In this document: positions 47,442 through 59,436 of the stretch, piece by piece
Position numbering within the stretch: the stretch's first letter is position 1
How the letters are laid out: each line of letters begins with the position of its first letter
Source of the DNA: Pelistega indica
GTDB lineage: Bacteria; Pseudomonadota; Gammaproteobacteria; Burkholderiales; Burkholderiaceae_B
Assembly (NCBI RefSeq): GCF_000506865.1
Contig: NZ_AYSV01000068.1
Location: 1 to 64,000 of the forward strand
Direction: 5' to 3'
DNA: 64,000 nucleotides
Notes under the pieces: generated by a model
The model's input: only the letters and a program-made list of their open reading frames with translations
What the model was told of the DNA's origin: nothing
Databases searched by the model: none
Translations under genes and position numbers: made by a program

Positions 47442-48134
47442 TTATTTCACCATCGTTATTGCAAATCCATCCCACCCTTTGTGCCCTACTGTCTGTAGCA
47501 CTGTAGAATCCAAGCGTGGATTGTCTTGCAATTTTTGCAAATATTGCCTAATCCCTCGAATATTAGGTGCCTTATCATCTTCGGTAATAATTTTTCCATC
47601 TCGAACCATATTATCTGCAATAATTACCGTTCCAGAATGACTCATTTCAATACAATAATCCAAATAATACGGATTATTTTCCTTATCAGCATCAATAAAT
47701 ATAAAATCAAAACTAGGAATTAGTCCTTGCTTATATTCCTTCAATAAGTCCTCCAGACAATCCATTGCCTTACCCTGTAGTAGACGAATTTTTTCTTGCA
47801 TATTTACCATCGCAAAGGTTTGCTCAGCAATCTTGATATGATTTTCATCAAAATCTATTGTTGTTACTTTGCCATCATCAGGTAAATCTTTAGCCATCCA
47901 AACTGTGCTGTAACCCGCTAGTGTCCCTATTTCTAGCACATGTTTGGCACCCATCAAGCGAATCAGAAAATTCAGGAATTTGCCATGATTGGCTGGTACA
48001 TTAATTTTGGGAATAGGTTTTGTCCGATGAAAAGATAAAATGGTATCAAACATCTTTTCATCTTGATGTAAACGCTTAAAAACAAGATCATCTACCTCAT
48101 CTGGTAGAGGTGAAGGTATTACAGCACTACGCAT
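47442..48134 (-). CDS. class I SAM-dependent O-methyltransferase (family 3)
   Basis: A 230-aa protein of the caffeoyl-CoA/catechol O-methyltransferase type. SAM motif VLEIGTLAGYSTVWMA near 66-81, acidic VTTIDFDENHIKIAEQ near 91-106, metal-binding FIFIDADKENNPYYLDYC near 146-163 and IIADNMVRDG near 174 are all intact, so it should be active and divalent-metal dependent. The methyl acceptor cannot be told. It lies 21 bases after pyrC on the same strand and may share its transcript. Confidence 0.88.
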   Translation of the reverse strand: MRSAVIPSPLPDEVDDLVFKRLHQDEKMFDTILSFHRTKPIPKINVPANHGKFLNFLIRLMGAKHVLEIGTLAGYSTVWMAKDLPDDGKVTTIDFDENHIKIAEQTFAMVNMQEKIRLLQGKAMDCLEDLLKEYKQGLIPSFDFIFIDADKENNPYYLDYCIEMSHSGTVIIADNMVRDGKIITEDDKAPNIRGIRQYLQKLQDNPRLDSTVLQTVGHKGWDGFAITMVK

Positions 48135-48155
48135 ATTCTTTATATATAAACTAAA

Positions 48156-49214
48156 TTAATTTTCAAAAGACCAAGCCAAGGACTCGCCGGCAGCCAAGGG
48201 AACTAAACGTTGTCCGTCAGCATAACCTAATTCATCTGGAATAGTAAATGCTTGACGCTTAAGCGTTACTGTCTCTTTATTAATAGGTAAGCCATAAAAG
48301 GCAGGACCATTTAAACTTGCAAAACCTTCTAACTGATCCAATTTGCCTGCTTTTTCAAATGCTGTCGCATAAAGTTCCAAAGCATGCAAGGCAGAATAGC
48401 AACCCGCACATCCACAAGCCGCTTCTTTTGCTCCCTTAGCATGGGGGGCACTATCCGTCCCAAGGAAAAAGCGTTTATTTCCACTTGTTGCTGCCTCAAC
48501 TAAAGCTAAACGATGTTCTTCACGCTTTAACACTGGCAGACAATAATAATGCGGACGAATACCGCCTTGGAATATGGCATTACGGTTATACAGTAAATGT
48601 TGTGGGGTAATCGTAGCACCAATAGGTCCCTCGGCATCACGCACATACTGAGCACCATGCTTGGTCGTAATATGCTCAAAAACTACCTTTAAGGTAGGAA
48701 AACGTTTACGCAAAGGCAACATTACACGATCGATAAATACAGCTTCACGATCAAATAAATCCACGGTAATATCTGTAACCTCACCATGCACTAATAAAGG
48801 AACCCCTTTCTCCTGCATCATCTCTAATACGGCAGAGCAGTTCCCTAACAGGTCTGTTACTCCTGCATCTGAATTAGTAGTCGCACCAGCAGGATATAAT
48901 TTAAACGCTTTAACAAAACCACTGTCAGCTACCTTCAACACCTCTTCGATACTAGTATTATTCGTCAAATATAAGGTCATTAACGGTTCAAAACCAGAGA
49001 TATTCTGTTGCTTCATCACCTGCAAAATACGGTCTCTATAAGTTTTTGCTAACTCTACAGTCGTTACAGGAGGCTTTAAATTTGGCATCACAATAGCCCG
49101 AGCAAATTGCCGAGCAGTATCTTTCAGTACGGCAGAAAGTGCCTCACCATCTCTCAAATGTAAATGCCAATCGTCTGGACGTATAAATGTAATTGTTTGT
49201 TCCGTTAGCTGCAT
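48156..49214 (-). CDS. pyrC: dihydroorotase PyrC
   Basis: A 352-aa type II dihydroorotase of pyrimidine synthesis. The binuclear zinc site shows as [12 protein letters not shown] near 12-23 and [12 protein letters not shown] near 100-111 (carbamylated Lys), VHGEVTD near 138, FEHITTK near 176 and [14 protein letters not shown] near 247. The start at 49214 ([10 protein letters not shown]) matches homologues; an ATG four codons upstream at 49226 is nearly as good, but the AAGG lies too close to it. A long upstream extension of the frame is not coding. It is divergent from the SWIB gene. Confidence 0.95.
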   Translation of the reverse strand: MQLTEQTITFIRPDDWHLHLRDGEALSAVLKDTARQFARAIVMPNLKPPVTTVELAKTYRDRILQVMKQQNISGFEPLMTLYLTNNTSIEEVLKVADSGFVKAFKLYPAGATTNSDAGVTDLLGNCSAVLEMMQEKGVPLLVHGEVTDITVDLFDREAVFIDRVMLPLRKRFPTLKVVFEHITTKHGAQYVRDAEGPIGATITPQHLLYNRNAIFQGGIRPHYYCLPVLKREEHRLALVEAATSGNKRFFLGTDSAPHAKGAKEAACGCAGCYSALHALELYATAFEKAGKLDQLEGFASLNGPAFYGLPINKETVTLKRQAFTIPDELGYADGQRLVPLAAGESLAWSFEN

Positions 49215-49353
49215 AAACTGTGCCATCCTTAGTTTTTTATCCACAATAGTTAATATTTTACAAACTCTACCAAAAGAAAATTGCTCTTTTATAAATAAAT
49301 AGCTTAAAATCACCCAGTACACACATTTTATAAATATACACAGGAGTATATAA

Positions 49354-49641
49354 ATGGCAGAAAAGAAAGTTGCTGCAGAAAAAAAACCAGCTCGTAAACC
49401 TAACGCAGCGTTCATGAAACCTTTAACACCAAGTAAAGAATTAGCCGCAGTTGTTGGCTCTACTCCTTTACCTCGTACAGAAGTAACTAAGAAAATTTGG
49501 GACTATATTAAAGCTAACAACTTACAAGACGCCGCTAACCGTCGCAATATCAATGCTGACGCTAAATTACGTCCTATTTTTGGCAAAGACCAAGTTTCTA
49601 TGTTCGAAATGACTAAACTAGTTAGCCAACATTTAAAATAA
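49354..49641 (+). CDS. SWIB/MDM2 domain protein
   Basis: A 95-aa basic protein. A lysine/alanine-rich tail of about 20 residues ([15 protein letters not shown]) precedes a SWIB domain: [40 protein letters not shown] and a closing [19 protein letters not shown]. The domain is best known from eukaryotic chromatin remodellers; single-domain bacterial forms occur in Chlamydiae and some betaproteobacteria and are thought to be DNA- or chromosome-associated, without proven function. An AGGAG site precedes the ATG and a strong terminator follows. Confidence 0.9.
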   Translation: MAEKKVAAEKKPARKPNAAFMKPLTPSKELAAVVGSTPLPRTEVTKKIWDYIKANNLQDAANRRNINADAKLRPIFGKDQVSMFEMTKLVSQHLK

Positions 49642-49694
49642 GTAGCATACTATTGTTGCTTAGCTAATCAATGACTAAGCATATTAATAGCACG

Positions 49695-49725
49695 AAGCCT
49701 TATCTAATACGATAAGGCTTTTTTA
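49695..49725 (+). terminator. rho-independent terminator of the SWIB gene
   Basis: A perfect 10-bp stem AAGCCTTATC / GATAAGGCTT, 6-base loop, then TTTT, 54 bases after the stop. Confidence 0.9.
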
Positions 49726-49850
49726 TTACATGAATATTTTTCATATTTTTCAGAAAAAAATATCACGTCCAACCTTATTCATCGTCCACACGTATATTGA
49801 TATACTGCTATTTCCATGAATTTTTTAAATAAACAAATTAAACAAATACA

Positions 49851-50996
49851 ATGAACACTTTATTTCCTAATGCTAAACCCCGTACACAAGCCCCTTACCG
49901 TTTTGATATCGTCGGTAGCTTTCTACGTCCTGAAACACTCAAACTAGCACGCCAACAATGTGCTTGTGGCGAATGTAGTCCTCAACAATTACAAACCGTA
50001 GAAGACCAAGAAATTCAAAAACTTGTACAAAAACAAAAGGCAATTGGCTTAAAAGCCGTAAGTGATGGTGAGTTCCGTCGTACGTGGTGGCACTTAGACT
50101 TTCTCTATAATCTCAAAGGTGTGGCATTAGAAGATGTAGAGAAATACTCAACAACTTTTAAAGCACATATGCACCGTCCTGTAACACTTCGTATTGAGAA
50201 TAAAGTCGAATGGAATCCGGAACACCCTTTTTTGGAGCACTTTACACGTTTGCATAAAGAGGCTAATGGTTATCCTATCAAATTCACCATTCCATCACCT
50301 AGCATGCTTCACCTAATTACGTGTGTTCGTACAGCTAATCCACAACTCATTGATCGTTACAAAAATAACCAAGAATTGTTATTCCAAGATATTACACAGA
50401 CTTACTTAGATGCTGTCAAAGCCTTTTATGACTTAGGGTGTCGTCAATTACAATTAGATGATACCTCATGGGGGGAGTTCTGCTCTGAGGAAAAACGTGC
50501 ACTCTACACTTCCCAAGGTGTGGATGTAGATGCTGTCGCAAAACGCTATGTAGAGGTTCTTAATGCTATCCGTCAAGCTGCTCCAGCTGATATGGCAATT
50601 ACTATGCATATTTGTCGCGGAAATTTTCGTTCGACCTGGTTCTCTAGTGGTGGTTACGAGCCTATTGCTGAAATTTTATTTTCCAACTGCCATGTTGACG
50701 GTTTTTACCTTGAGTACGACAGTGATCGTGCTGGTGACTTTAAACCATTACGTTTTATTAAAAATCAACAAGTTGTTTTAGGATTAGTAACCTCTAAATC
50801 AGGAACATTAGAAAACCGCGATGATATTATTGCTCGTATCAAAGAAGCTACTCAATTTGTTGATATTAATCAACTTTGCTTAAGCCCACAATGCGGTTTT
50901 GCTTCTACTGAAGAAGGTAATATCCTCAGTGAAGAGGAGCAATGGCAAAAATTAGCCTTCATTCGTGATATCGCTGAAGAGGTTTGGGGGAAATAA
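49851..50996 (+). CDS. MetE C-terminal-like methyltransferase (YxjG type)
   Basis: A 381-aa protein resembling the catalytic half of cobalamin-independent methionine synthase. Seen: FDIVGSFLRPETLKLAR near 18-34, VSDGEFRRTWWHLDF near 71-85, QLQLDDTSWGEFCSE near 201, and zinc-site segments MHICRGNFRS near 251 (His-x-Cys) and LSPQCGFAS near 345 (Cys). The substrate-binding N-terminal half of true MetE is absent. Homologues are often annotated as methionine synthases, but the methyl donor is unproven. Its stop overlaps the MFS start (TAATG), suggesting that enzyme and transporter act on the same compound. Confidence 0.8.
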   Translation: MNTLFPNAKPRTQAPYRFDIVGSFLRPETLKLARQQCACGECSPQQLQTVEDQEIQKLVQKQKAIGLKAVSDGEFRRTWWHLDFLYNLKGVALEDVEKYSTTFKAHMHRPVTLRIENKVEWNPEHPFLEHFTRLHKEANGYPIKFTIPSPSMLHLITCVRTANPQLIDRYKNNQELLFQDITQTYLDAVKAFYDLGCRQLQLDDTSWGEFCSEEKRALYTSQGVDVDAVAKRYVEVLNAIRQAAPADMAITMHICRGNFRSTWFSSGGYEPIAEILFSNCHVDGFYLEYDSDRAGDFKPLRFIKNQQVVLGLVTSKSGTLENRDDIIARIKEATQFVDINQLCLSPQCGFASTEEGNILSEEEQWQKLAFIRDIAEEVWGK

Positions 50997-52283
50997 TGGA
51001 TTTGCGTCAAAAAATTGCTGATAGCCCAATGAGTGGCTATCAGTGGCTAGTTGTATCTCTCGCTGTCCTATTAAATATTCTAGATGGTTTCGATGTACTC
51101 GCTATCGCTTTTACTGCCAAAAGTATTAGCGGTGAGTTAAATCTACAACCTGCTCACATTGGTACTTTAATGAGTGCTGGTTTTATTGGTATGGCATTAG
51201 GATCATTTTTTCTTGCTCCTTTCGCTGATAAGTTTGGACGACGTCCACTATTGATTACCTCAACGGCGATCGCCTCATTAGGCATGTTGATGACCTATTT
51301 TTGTTCTAGTTTAGAAAGCATCACTTTTTGGCGTGTTTTTACAGGCATAGGTGTAGGTGGGATTTTGCCATGTACAAACGTTATTGTCAGTGAATATTCA
51401 AATAAAAAATGGCGTGGTCTAGCTATTGCAATATATGCCGCCGGCTTTGGCATTGGTGCTACTTTGGGGGGAATGTCTGCTATTTTATTACAGACAGCTT
51501 ATGGTTGGCGTTCTGTATTTCTAACAGGTGCTATTCTAACTGGAATTACTGTTATAGCCATTACTGTTTTTTTACCCGAATCTGTAGACTATCTACTCTC
51601 AAAGCGTCCTAGCAAGGCATTACAAAGACTTCAAACTATCGCCCAAAAAATAAAAAAAACTGGTGAATGGACATTAGTTGATATATCTCCTCAGCAAAAA
51701 AAGGGCTCTTTCTTCCGTCTTTTTGAACCGAGCAACCTTGTAACGACCGTATTAATCTGGTTAAGTTTTATTGGAGTAATGTCTAGTTTTTACTTTGTAA
51801 GCTCTTGGACACCAACCTTATTGGAAACTGCGGGAATGAGCAAGACACATAGCCAATCCGTGGGCATAGCAATCTCATTAGGTGGTACTATCGGATCACT
51901 TGTTTTTGGGTTTATCGTCAGCAAATACTCAGCAAAATCTACTTTAATGGCTTTTACTGTACTATCTGCTATTGCTGCCATTTGGTTTGTCAACGCTAGT
52001 ATTTTAGCCATCGCTATTACTCTAGCTATTCTTGTTGGTGCATTAATGAACGGTTGTATCACAGGATTATATACAATTAATCCCACCCTCTACGACGCTG
52101 ATTATCGTAGCACAGGCGTTGGTGCTGCTATTGGTGTTGGTCGTTTAGGCTCAATCCTCTCTCCTCTCCTCGCAGGCTGACTGACAAATAGGATGGAGCA
52201 AAGAAAACCTTTACTTTACCACAGCCTTCATTATGCTATTTGTAACACTGACAATTTTTTTGCTGAAATCAAAAAATCGCTAA
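50996..52283 (+). pseudogene. MFS transporter, aromatic-acid/H+ symporter type, 3' end disrupted
   Basis: A 12-helix major facilitator protein. The loop DKFGRRPLLITSTAIASLGM between helices 2 and 3 and LDGFDVLAIAFTAK in helix 1 fit the aromatic acid/H+ symporter group. The first frame ends at a TGA (52178-52180) in ...SPLLAG*, in the middle of helix 11. The final helix is found in another frame from 52191: GWSKENLYFTTAFIMLFVTL ending KSKNR at 52283. Restoring it needs both the TGA to be sense (Trp expected) and a one-base change; a CTGA CTGA tandem at 52176-52183 may be the scar. The start at 50996 is coupled to the MetE-like gene. Confidence 0.8.
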
Positions 52284-52394
52284 AAAATAAAACTCCTTCA
52301 ACTCTTATATATGAGTTAAGTCGTTTTCCGTGTAAAATAGACAAATATATGATGAGTGATGCAACCAATGCTTCTCTTCAATGCTTATTTTTAA

Positions 52395-54630
<2,236 letters not shown>

Positions 54631-54693
54631 TTGTTTTAAGTTAAGAACTCATTATTACTTTTTGCGTTCTTAACTGATTCAAGCTCAAAAGAA

Positions 54694-54730
54694 AATCCCA
54701 AAAAATTGTTTAATTTTTTGGGATTCTTTT
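54694..54730 (+). terminator. rho-independent terminator of icd
   Basis: A 14-bp stem AATCCCAAAAAATT / AATTTTTTGGGATT with a 4-base loop, followed by CTTTTAT, about 65 bases after the icd stop. Confidence 0.85.
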
Positions 54731-54767
54731 ATAGCTTATTTTTTATATTGCACAAGCAACTTCTCAG

Positions 54768-55745
54768 CTATTCATTTGCTCCTTTTTCACTCAATAAGCA
54801 AAAATCATTTAATTGTTTTTGAACATCTTTAGTGAATCCCTCTAAGACCTCATCACAAACAAATCCCCAATGTCCTGTCATCAAAATATTTTGATACCCA
54901 AAAAATGGATGTTCTTCCGTAATAGGTTCCTGCTCAAAAACATCTGTTGCATAGATAGCTTTTGAATTGTCTCGCAAAAAACTCAACAGCGCATCTTGGT
55001 TTACTAGTTCTGCCCTAGCCGTATTCACAATACACACATTTTGTTTACATAAATTCAACTCGTTTGTATCGAGTATATGCTTTGTGGTCTCAGATAATAC
55101 TAAATGAAGACTGATAACATCTGCTGATTGCAAAAGAACATCTTTACTCACATACTTCACACCATATTCTTCTGCTCTTTGTTGCGTCATGTGTGGACTC
55201 CAACAAATCACCTCCATACCAAATGCCTGTGCAATTTTTGCTACTTTCTGACCAATATGACCTAGACCAATAACACCCAAACAACGCCCATTTAGCTTAG
55301 AAGGAATAAAAACAGATCCATCATCATTTTTTCTTCATGCAGGTTGTGACGATGAAAGCGTTAATAAATTTAAGCGTTTAAATGCGCTTAATAGTAATGT
55401 CCATGTGATTTCACATGTACTATCTTTTGAGTTTCCCCCTTTGGCATAACTTACTTCAATACCTAACTCAGCCGCTGTTTTTAAATCTAGGTTCCTATTC
55501 TGAACTCCCGTGCAAATTATCCTTTCTAACTTTTTGCATTGCTTTAGTATAGATTCTGTAATTTTTGTACGCTCTCTGAAGAGTACTAATACATTACACT
55601 TCTGAAGCGCTGTTATTAATTCATTACCCTCCAGACTCTTTGAAATAAATTTAACTTCAGCAACCTCTCGAATAGGCTGGATATCAATACTACCTTGAAA
55701 CCAATTCTCCCAATCATCCAAAAAAACAACTTGTTTTTTATCCAT
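54768..55745 (-). pseudogene. D-2-hydroxyacid dehydrogenase family protein, in-frame TGA
   Basis: A 325-codon NAD-dependent dehydrogenase. The N-terminal catalytic domain shows RIICTGVQNRNLDLKTAAELG near 93-113; the cofactor domain has GVIGLGHIGQKVAKIAQAFG, the Arg region VNTARAELV and the catalytic His segment MTGHWGF. A TGA at 55337-55335 interrupts the frame after SSSQPA; reading resumes in the same frame with RKNDDGSVFIPSKLNGRCLG. Homologues usually have Trp at this point, so this is a likely TGG to TGA nonsense change. It is last of a minus-strand operon of four dehydrogenases. Confidence 0.8.
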
Positions 55746-55794
55746 AATCTCCTCCTAAAAATGGTTGTTTTAGGAAAAACTTATAAACAACCAC

Positions 55795-56677
55795 CTACCC
55801 TTTCTGTGCTAATAAAGAGACTATTTCAGGTAATGTAGCTGCTGGTTTTTCAGCTAAACATGATGCAAACGTCTGTTTGATCGCATCAGCCACTACTTGA
55901 TAGTCATGATTATCAGTAGCCATCTCCGTATAATATGTACAAATCTTTATAAGCATTAGATAAAGCAAACCGAAAACTTGAATCATCATTAGATTGGATA
56001 TAAGGTTTCATACGGTTTAACACGACCCCTTGCCCTCCGCCTGCGTCTAAAATATCAATCAGCACATTAGCATCAATGTCTGCTTTTCTAGCTGCTGCCA
56101 CAGCTTCAGATAATACAGCGGTAAACCCTAATGAGACGAAATTATGAATTAATTTTAAGCGATGCCCTGTACCTACTTTTCCTGCGTAAACAATATTTTC
56201 AGCAAAACAATTTAATAGAGGTTTAACACGTAGGAAAATTTCTTCATCACCCCCTACAATAAGATTTAAGCGTCCTTCTGCGGCTTCCTTAGGCGTTCTA
56301 GTCATTGGCGCATCAATGAAAAATGCCTTTTTCGCTTGTACCGCCTTTGCCAACTTAACTGTTGATGTTGGAATCGCTGTCGAGCAATCAATAACTATAC
56401 TCCCCTCTCGTAGGTTTGCTAATAAGCCATCTTCCTGATAAAAAATACTTTCAACCTGAGGTGAGCCTGTTACACAAAGAATAATCACTTGTGTAGATTT
56501 AGCTAATTCAGCTACCGAATCAACTAACTTAGCCCCTTGACTGAGTAATATATCAACAGGTTGATTACCACTATGATTTAAAATAGTTAACGAATGGCCA
56601 TGCTTAACAATATTACTTGCAATCCCATGGCCCATTAAACCAACACCAATAATACCGATAGATTGTTGTTCGCTCAT
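55795..56677 (-). pseudogene. 3-hydroxyisobutyrate dehydrogenase-family oxidoreductase, frameshifted
   Basis: About 293 aa once joined. Frame one starts MSEQQSIGIIGVGLMGHGIAS (dinucleotide motif), with IDAPMTRTPKEAAEGRLNLIVGG near 119-141 and the catalytic Lys in GTGHRLKLIHNFVS near 168. At about 55939 one extra base moves it to YILYGDGY*; the proper end, YYTEMATDNHDYQVVADAIKQ and on to ALLAQKG, is in the next frame to 55795. Family members reduce or oxidise short 3-hydroxy acids (3-hydroxyisobutyrate, tartronate semialdehyde). The neighbours suggest a catabolic role. Confidence 0.82.
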
Positions 56678-56689
56678 TATTTCCCGCCT

Positions 56690-57763
56690 CTATAAGTGTT
56701 TAACAACAGCATCGCCTATCATTTGTGTGGTGGCACATCCTTTCATATCTGGCGTATGTGGACCATGCTCTAATACTGTTTCAATAGCTCGCATAATATC
56801 ATCATGAGCTTTTTGGAAATTTTCATGTTGATCCAAAAATTGCAGCATCATCGCCCCTGACCAAATCATCGCGATAGGATTAGCAATATTTTTGCCATAA
56901 ATATCGGGGGCTGATCCATGGACTGGTTCAAATAATGAAGGGAAATCACGTGTTGGATTAATATTAGCAGAAGAAGCAATACCAATAGTACCTGTACATG
57001 CGGGCCCTAAATCAGACAAAATATCACCAAATAAATTAGACGCTACTACTACATCAAAACGTTCTGGTTGCAATACGAAACGAGCAGCTAAAATATCAAT
57101 ATGATGTTTATCCCATTTAACATCAGGATAGTCTTTCGCTACATCAGCCAATCGCTCATCCCAATACGGCATACTGATAGAGATACCATTAGATTTGGTT
57201 GCAGAAGATAGATACTTTCTTTCTCTTTTTTGAGCCAAATCAAACGCATAACGCAAGATACGATCAACACCTCGACGACTAAAAATTGACTCTTGCATGA
57301 CGATTTCATGCTCTGTTCCTTCATAAATTTTGCCACCAACGGATGAGTACTCACCTTCAGTATTCTCACGTACTACTAAGAAATCAATATCGCCTGCTTG
57401 TTTATTCGCTAAAGGACATGGTACGCCTTTAAAAAGACGTACGGGTCTTAAATTAACATACTGATCAAACTCTCGTCTAAACCTTAACAATGATCCCCAC
57501 AATGAGACATGATCAGGGACACTCTCAGGCCAACCAATTGCCCCAAAATAAAGCGCATCATATTCTTTTAAAATAGCAAACCAATCATCCGGCATCATCT
57601 TGCCATGCTCTTGAAAATAATCACAACTTGGCCACGAAAAGCTTTCAATCTCTACAGGTAAATGATATTTCTTAATAATCGCATCTAATACTTTTAAACC
57701 CTCTGGTAACACCTCTTTTCCAATACCGTCACCAGCCATAGCCGCAATTTTATATGTTTTCAC
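56690..57763 (-). CDS. tartrate/D-malate dehydrogenase family protein
   Basis: A 357-aa member of the isocitrate/isopropylmalate dehydrogenase family, subgroup TtuC/DmlA (tartrate dehydrogenase/decarboxylase, D-malate dehydrogenase). Motifs: AAMAGDGIGKEVLPEGLKVL near 7-26, LRFRREFDQYVNLRPVRLF near 92-110, VVRENTEGEYSSVGG near 130-144, NLFGDILSDLGPACTGTIGIA near 239 and EPVHGSAPDIYGKNIANP near 272. It uses NAD and a divalent metal to decarboxylate a 2-hydroxyacid. It lies 12 bases before the hydroxyisobutyrate dehydrogenase-like gene. The exact substrate is unknown. Confidence 0.9.
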   Translation of the reverse strand: MKTYKIAAMAGDGIGKEVLPEGLKVLDAIIKKYHLPVEIESFSWPSCDYFQEHGKMMPDDWFAILKEYDALYFGAIGWPESVPDHVSLWGSLLRFRREFDQYVNLRPVRLFKGVPCPLANKQAGDIDFLVVRENTEGEYSSVGGKIYEGTEHEIVMQESIFSRRGVDRILRYAFDLAQKRERKYLSSATKSNGISISMPYWDERLADVAKDYPDVKWDKHHIDILAARFVLQPERFDVVVASNLFGDILSDLGPACTGTIGIASSANINPTRDFPSLFEPVHGSAPDIYGKNIANPIAMIWSGAMMLQFLDQHENFQKAHDDIMRAIETVLEHGPHTPDMKGCATTQMIGDAVVKHL

Positions 57764-57789
57764 AATATTTTCCTTCTATCTATATTAGT

Positions 57790-59247
57790 CTAGTTATCAT
57801 ATTTACCATGATATTGAATTATAGTTTTTGTCGTACTCATCTCTTCTAAAGCAACAAAACCTTTTTCACGCCCATGACCACTACGTTTCATCCCTCCGAA
57901 AGGTAGCTCAACACCACCTCCCGCACCAAAGCCATTAATATAAACCTGCCCTGCTTGCATACCTTTAGCTACTCGTGTTTGTCTCCCGCCATTCTCTGTC
58001 CAAACAGCCCCCATCAAACCATATTTAGTCGCATTAGCCAAAGCAATAGCATCATCTTCCGTATCAAACGGCACCGCCACAAGGACTGGTCCAAAAATTT
58101 CATCTTGTAAAAGCTGACTATCATGTGTGTCACTAGCAAACAAGATAGGACAAACGAAAAAGCCTTCTTTAGGAACATTCGCATCAATAGATCCCTCTGC
58201 AATAACTCGTAATCCTTCTTGCTTACCGAGGTTGACATAATGATTTACACGATCAAATTGAGCTTTATTCACAACAGGGCCACAACTTAAATCCATTTCT
58301 GGTGTACCTGCTTTTGTCTGTGTAAACTCTTGTGCGAGAATAGTTAAAAACTCTTCAAAAACATCCTTTTGAATTAATACACGACTACCTGCTGTACATG
58401 TTTGTCCCGTATTCGCAATAATACCTTTTACGATTAATTTTGCAGCATGCTTAAAGTTAGCATCATTAAATACAATATGTGCAGACTTACCACCTAGTTC
58501 TAGTACACACTTAACCGCATTTTTTGCCGCTGCGGCTTGTATTAAAGCGCCTACTTCTCCCGAGCCAGTAAATGAAATAAAATTAATATCCGCATGTGAA
58601 GCCAAACTAGCACCCACTTCCTCCCCCAGTCCTGTTACAACATTGAGAGCCCCTGGTGGAAAACCCACTTCTAATGCTAACTCAGCCACACGAATAATAG
58701 ACAGACAAGCATCCTCTGCTGGCTTCACCACTGCCGCATTACCCATAGCCAATGCAGCAGAAACACTACGCCCAAACGTCTGCGCAGGGTAGTTCCAAGG
58801 AAGAATATGAGCCGTTACACCTAATGGCTCCCTAATCACTTGCACAGCATAGTCATTTAAAAAGGGAATGGTTTCTCCATGCAACTTGTCTGCACCACCC
58901 GCATAAAACTCAAAATATCTAGCCAGTACCTGTATATCATTACGAGCAGTGGTGATTGCCTTACCCGTGTCTTTTGCTTCCAGTTCAGCCAACTCTTCTG
59001 CACAGTCCAAAATTTTATTAGATAGTTTAGTTAATAAACGTCCTCTTTCTGTTGCCGTCAATCTACCCCAATCGGCGGACAATGCTGCCCTTGCCGCTTT
59101 AACAGCTATATCTACATCATCACTGGAACCACGAGGAATTGTGGTAAAGACTTCGCCAGATGCTGGAGCAATTACCCCCAACGTCTGCCCTGAAAGTGAG
59201 GCAACACTTTTGCCATTGATAACCATATTAGGCATCGACATCTCCAT
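57790..59247 (-). CDS. NAD(P)-dependent aldehyde dehydrogenase
   Basis: A 485-aa aldehyde dehydrogenase. Cofactor loop NFISFTGSGEVGALIQAAA near 226-244, general-base Glu in CVLELGGKSAHIVF near 251-264, catalytic Cys in NTGQTCTAGSRVLI near 283-296, and GPVLVAVPFDTEDDAIALAN near 385 are intact. It is the first gene of the minus-strand catabolic operon, 26 bases ahead of the tartrate-dehydrogenase-like gene and divergent from a TRAP binding protein. The aldehyde cannot be identified from sequence. Confidence 0.92.
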   Translation of the reverse strand: MEMSMPNMVINGKSVASLSGQTLGVIAPASGEVFTTIPRGSSDDVDIAVKAARAALSADWGRLTATERGRLLTKLSNKILDCAEELAELEAKDTGKAITTARNDIQVLARYFEFYAGGADKLHGETIPFLNDYAVQVIREPLGVTAHILPWNYPAQTFGRSVSAALAMGNAAVVKPAEDACLSIIRVAELALEVGFPPGALNVVTGLGEEVGASLASHADINFISFTGSGEVGALIQAAAAKNAVKCVLELGGKSAHIVFNDANFKHAAKLIVKGIIANTGQTCTAGSRVLIQKDVFEEFLTILAQEFTQTKAGTPEMDLSCGPVVNKAQFDRVNHYVNLGKQEGLRVIAEGSIDANVPKEGFFVCPILFASDTHDSQLLQDEIFGPVLVAVPFDTEDDAIALANATKYGLMGAVWTENGGRQTRVAKGMQAGQVYINGFGAGGGVELPFGGMKRSGHGREKGFVALEEMSTTKTIIQYHGKYDN

Positions 59248-59436
59248 CTATTATTTATTAGGTGTTATAGCAATTAAATCATTATTTAATGCTTGTCTGG
59301 CCATTACGTAAATTAGTAAGAGCCCCTATAGATGTAGATTACAGAAAAACCTATACTCAACAAAGCTACTGATAAGATATTGTAGTTAAACGAAAATTTC
59401 TTTCTTAGAAACAACCTTCTCCTAAGGATAAAGAAT

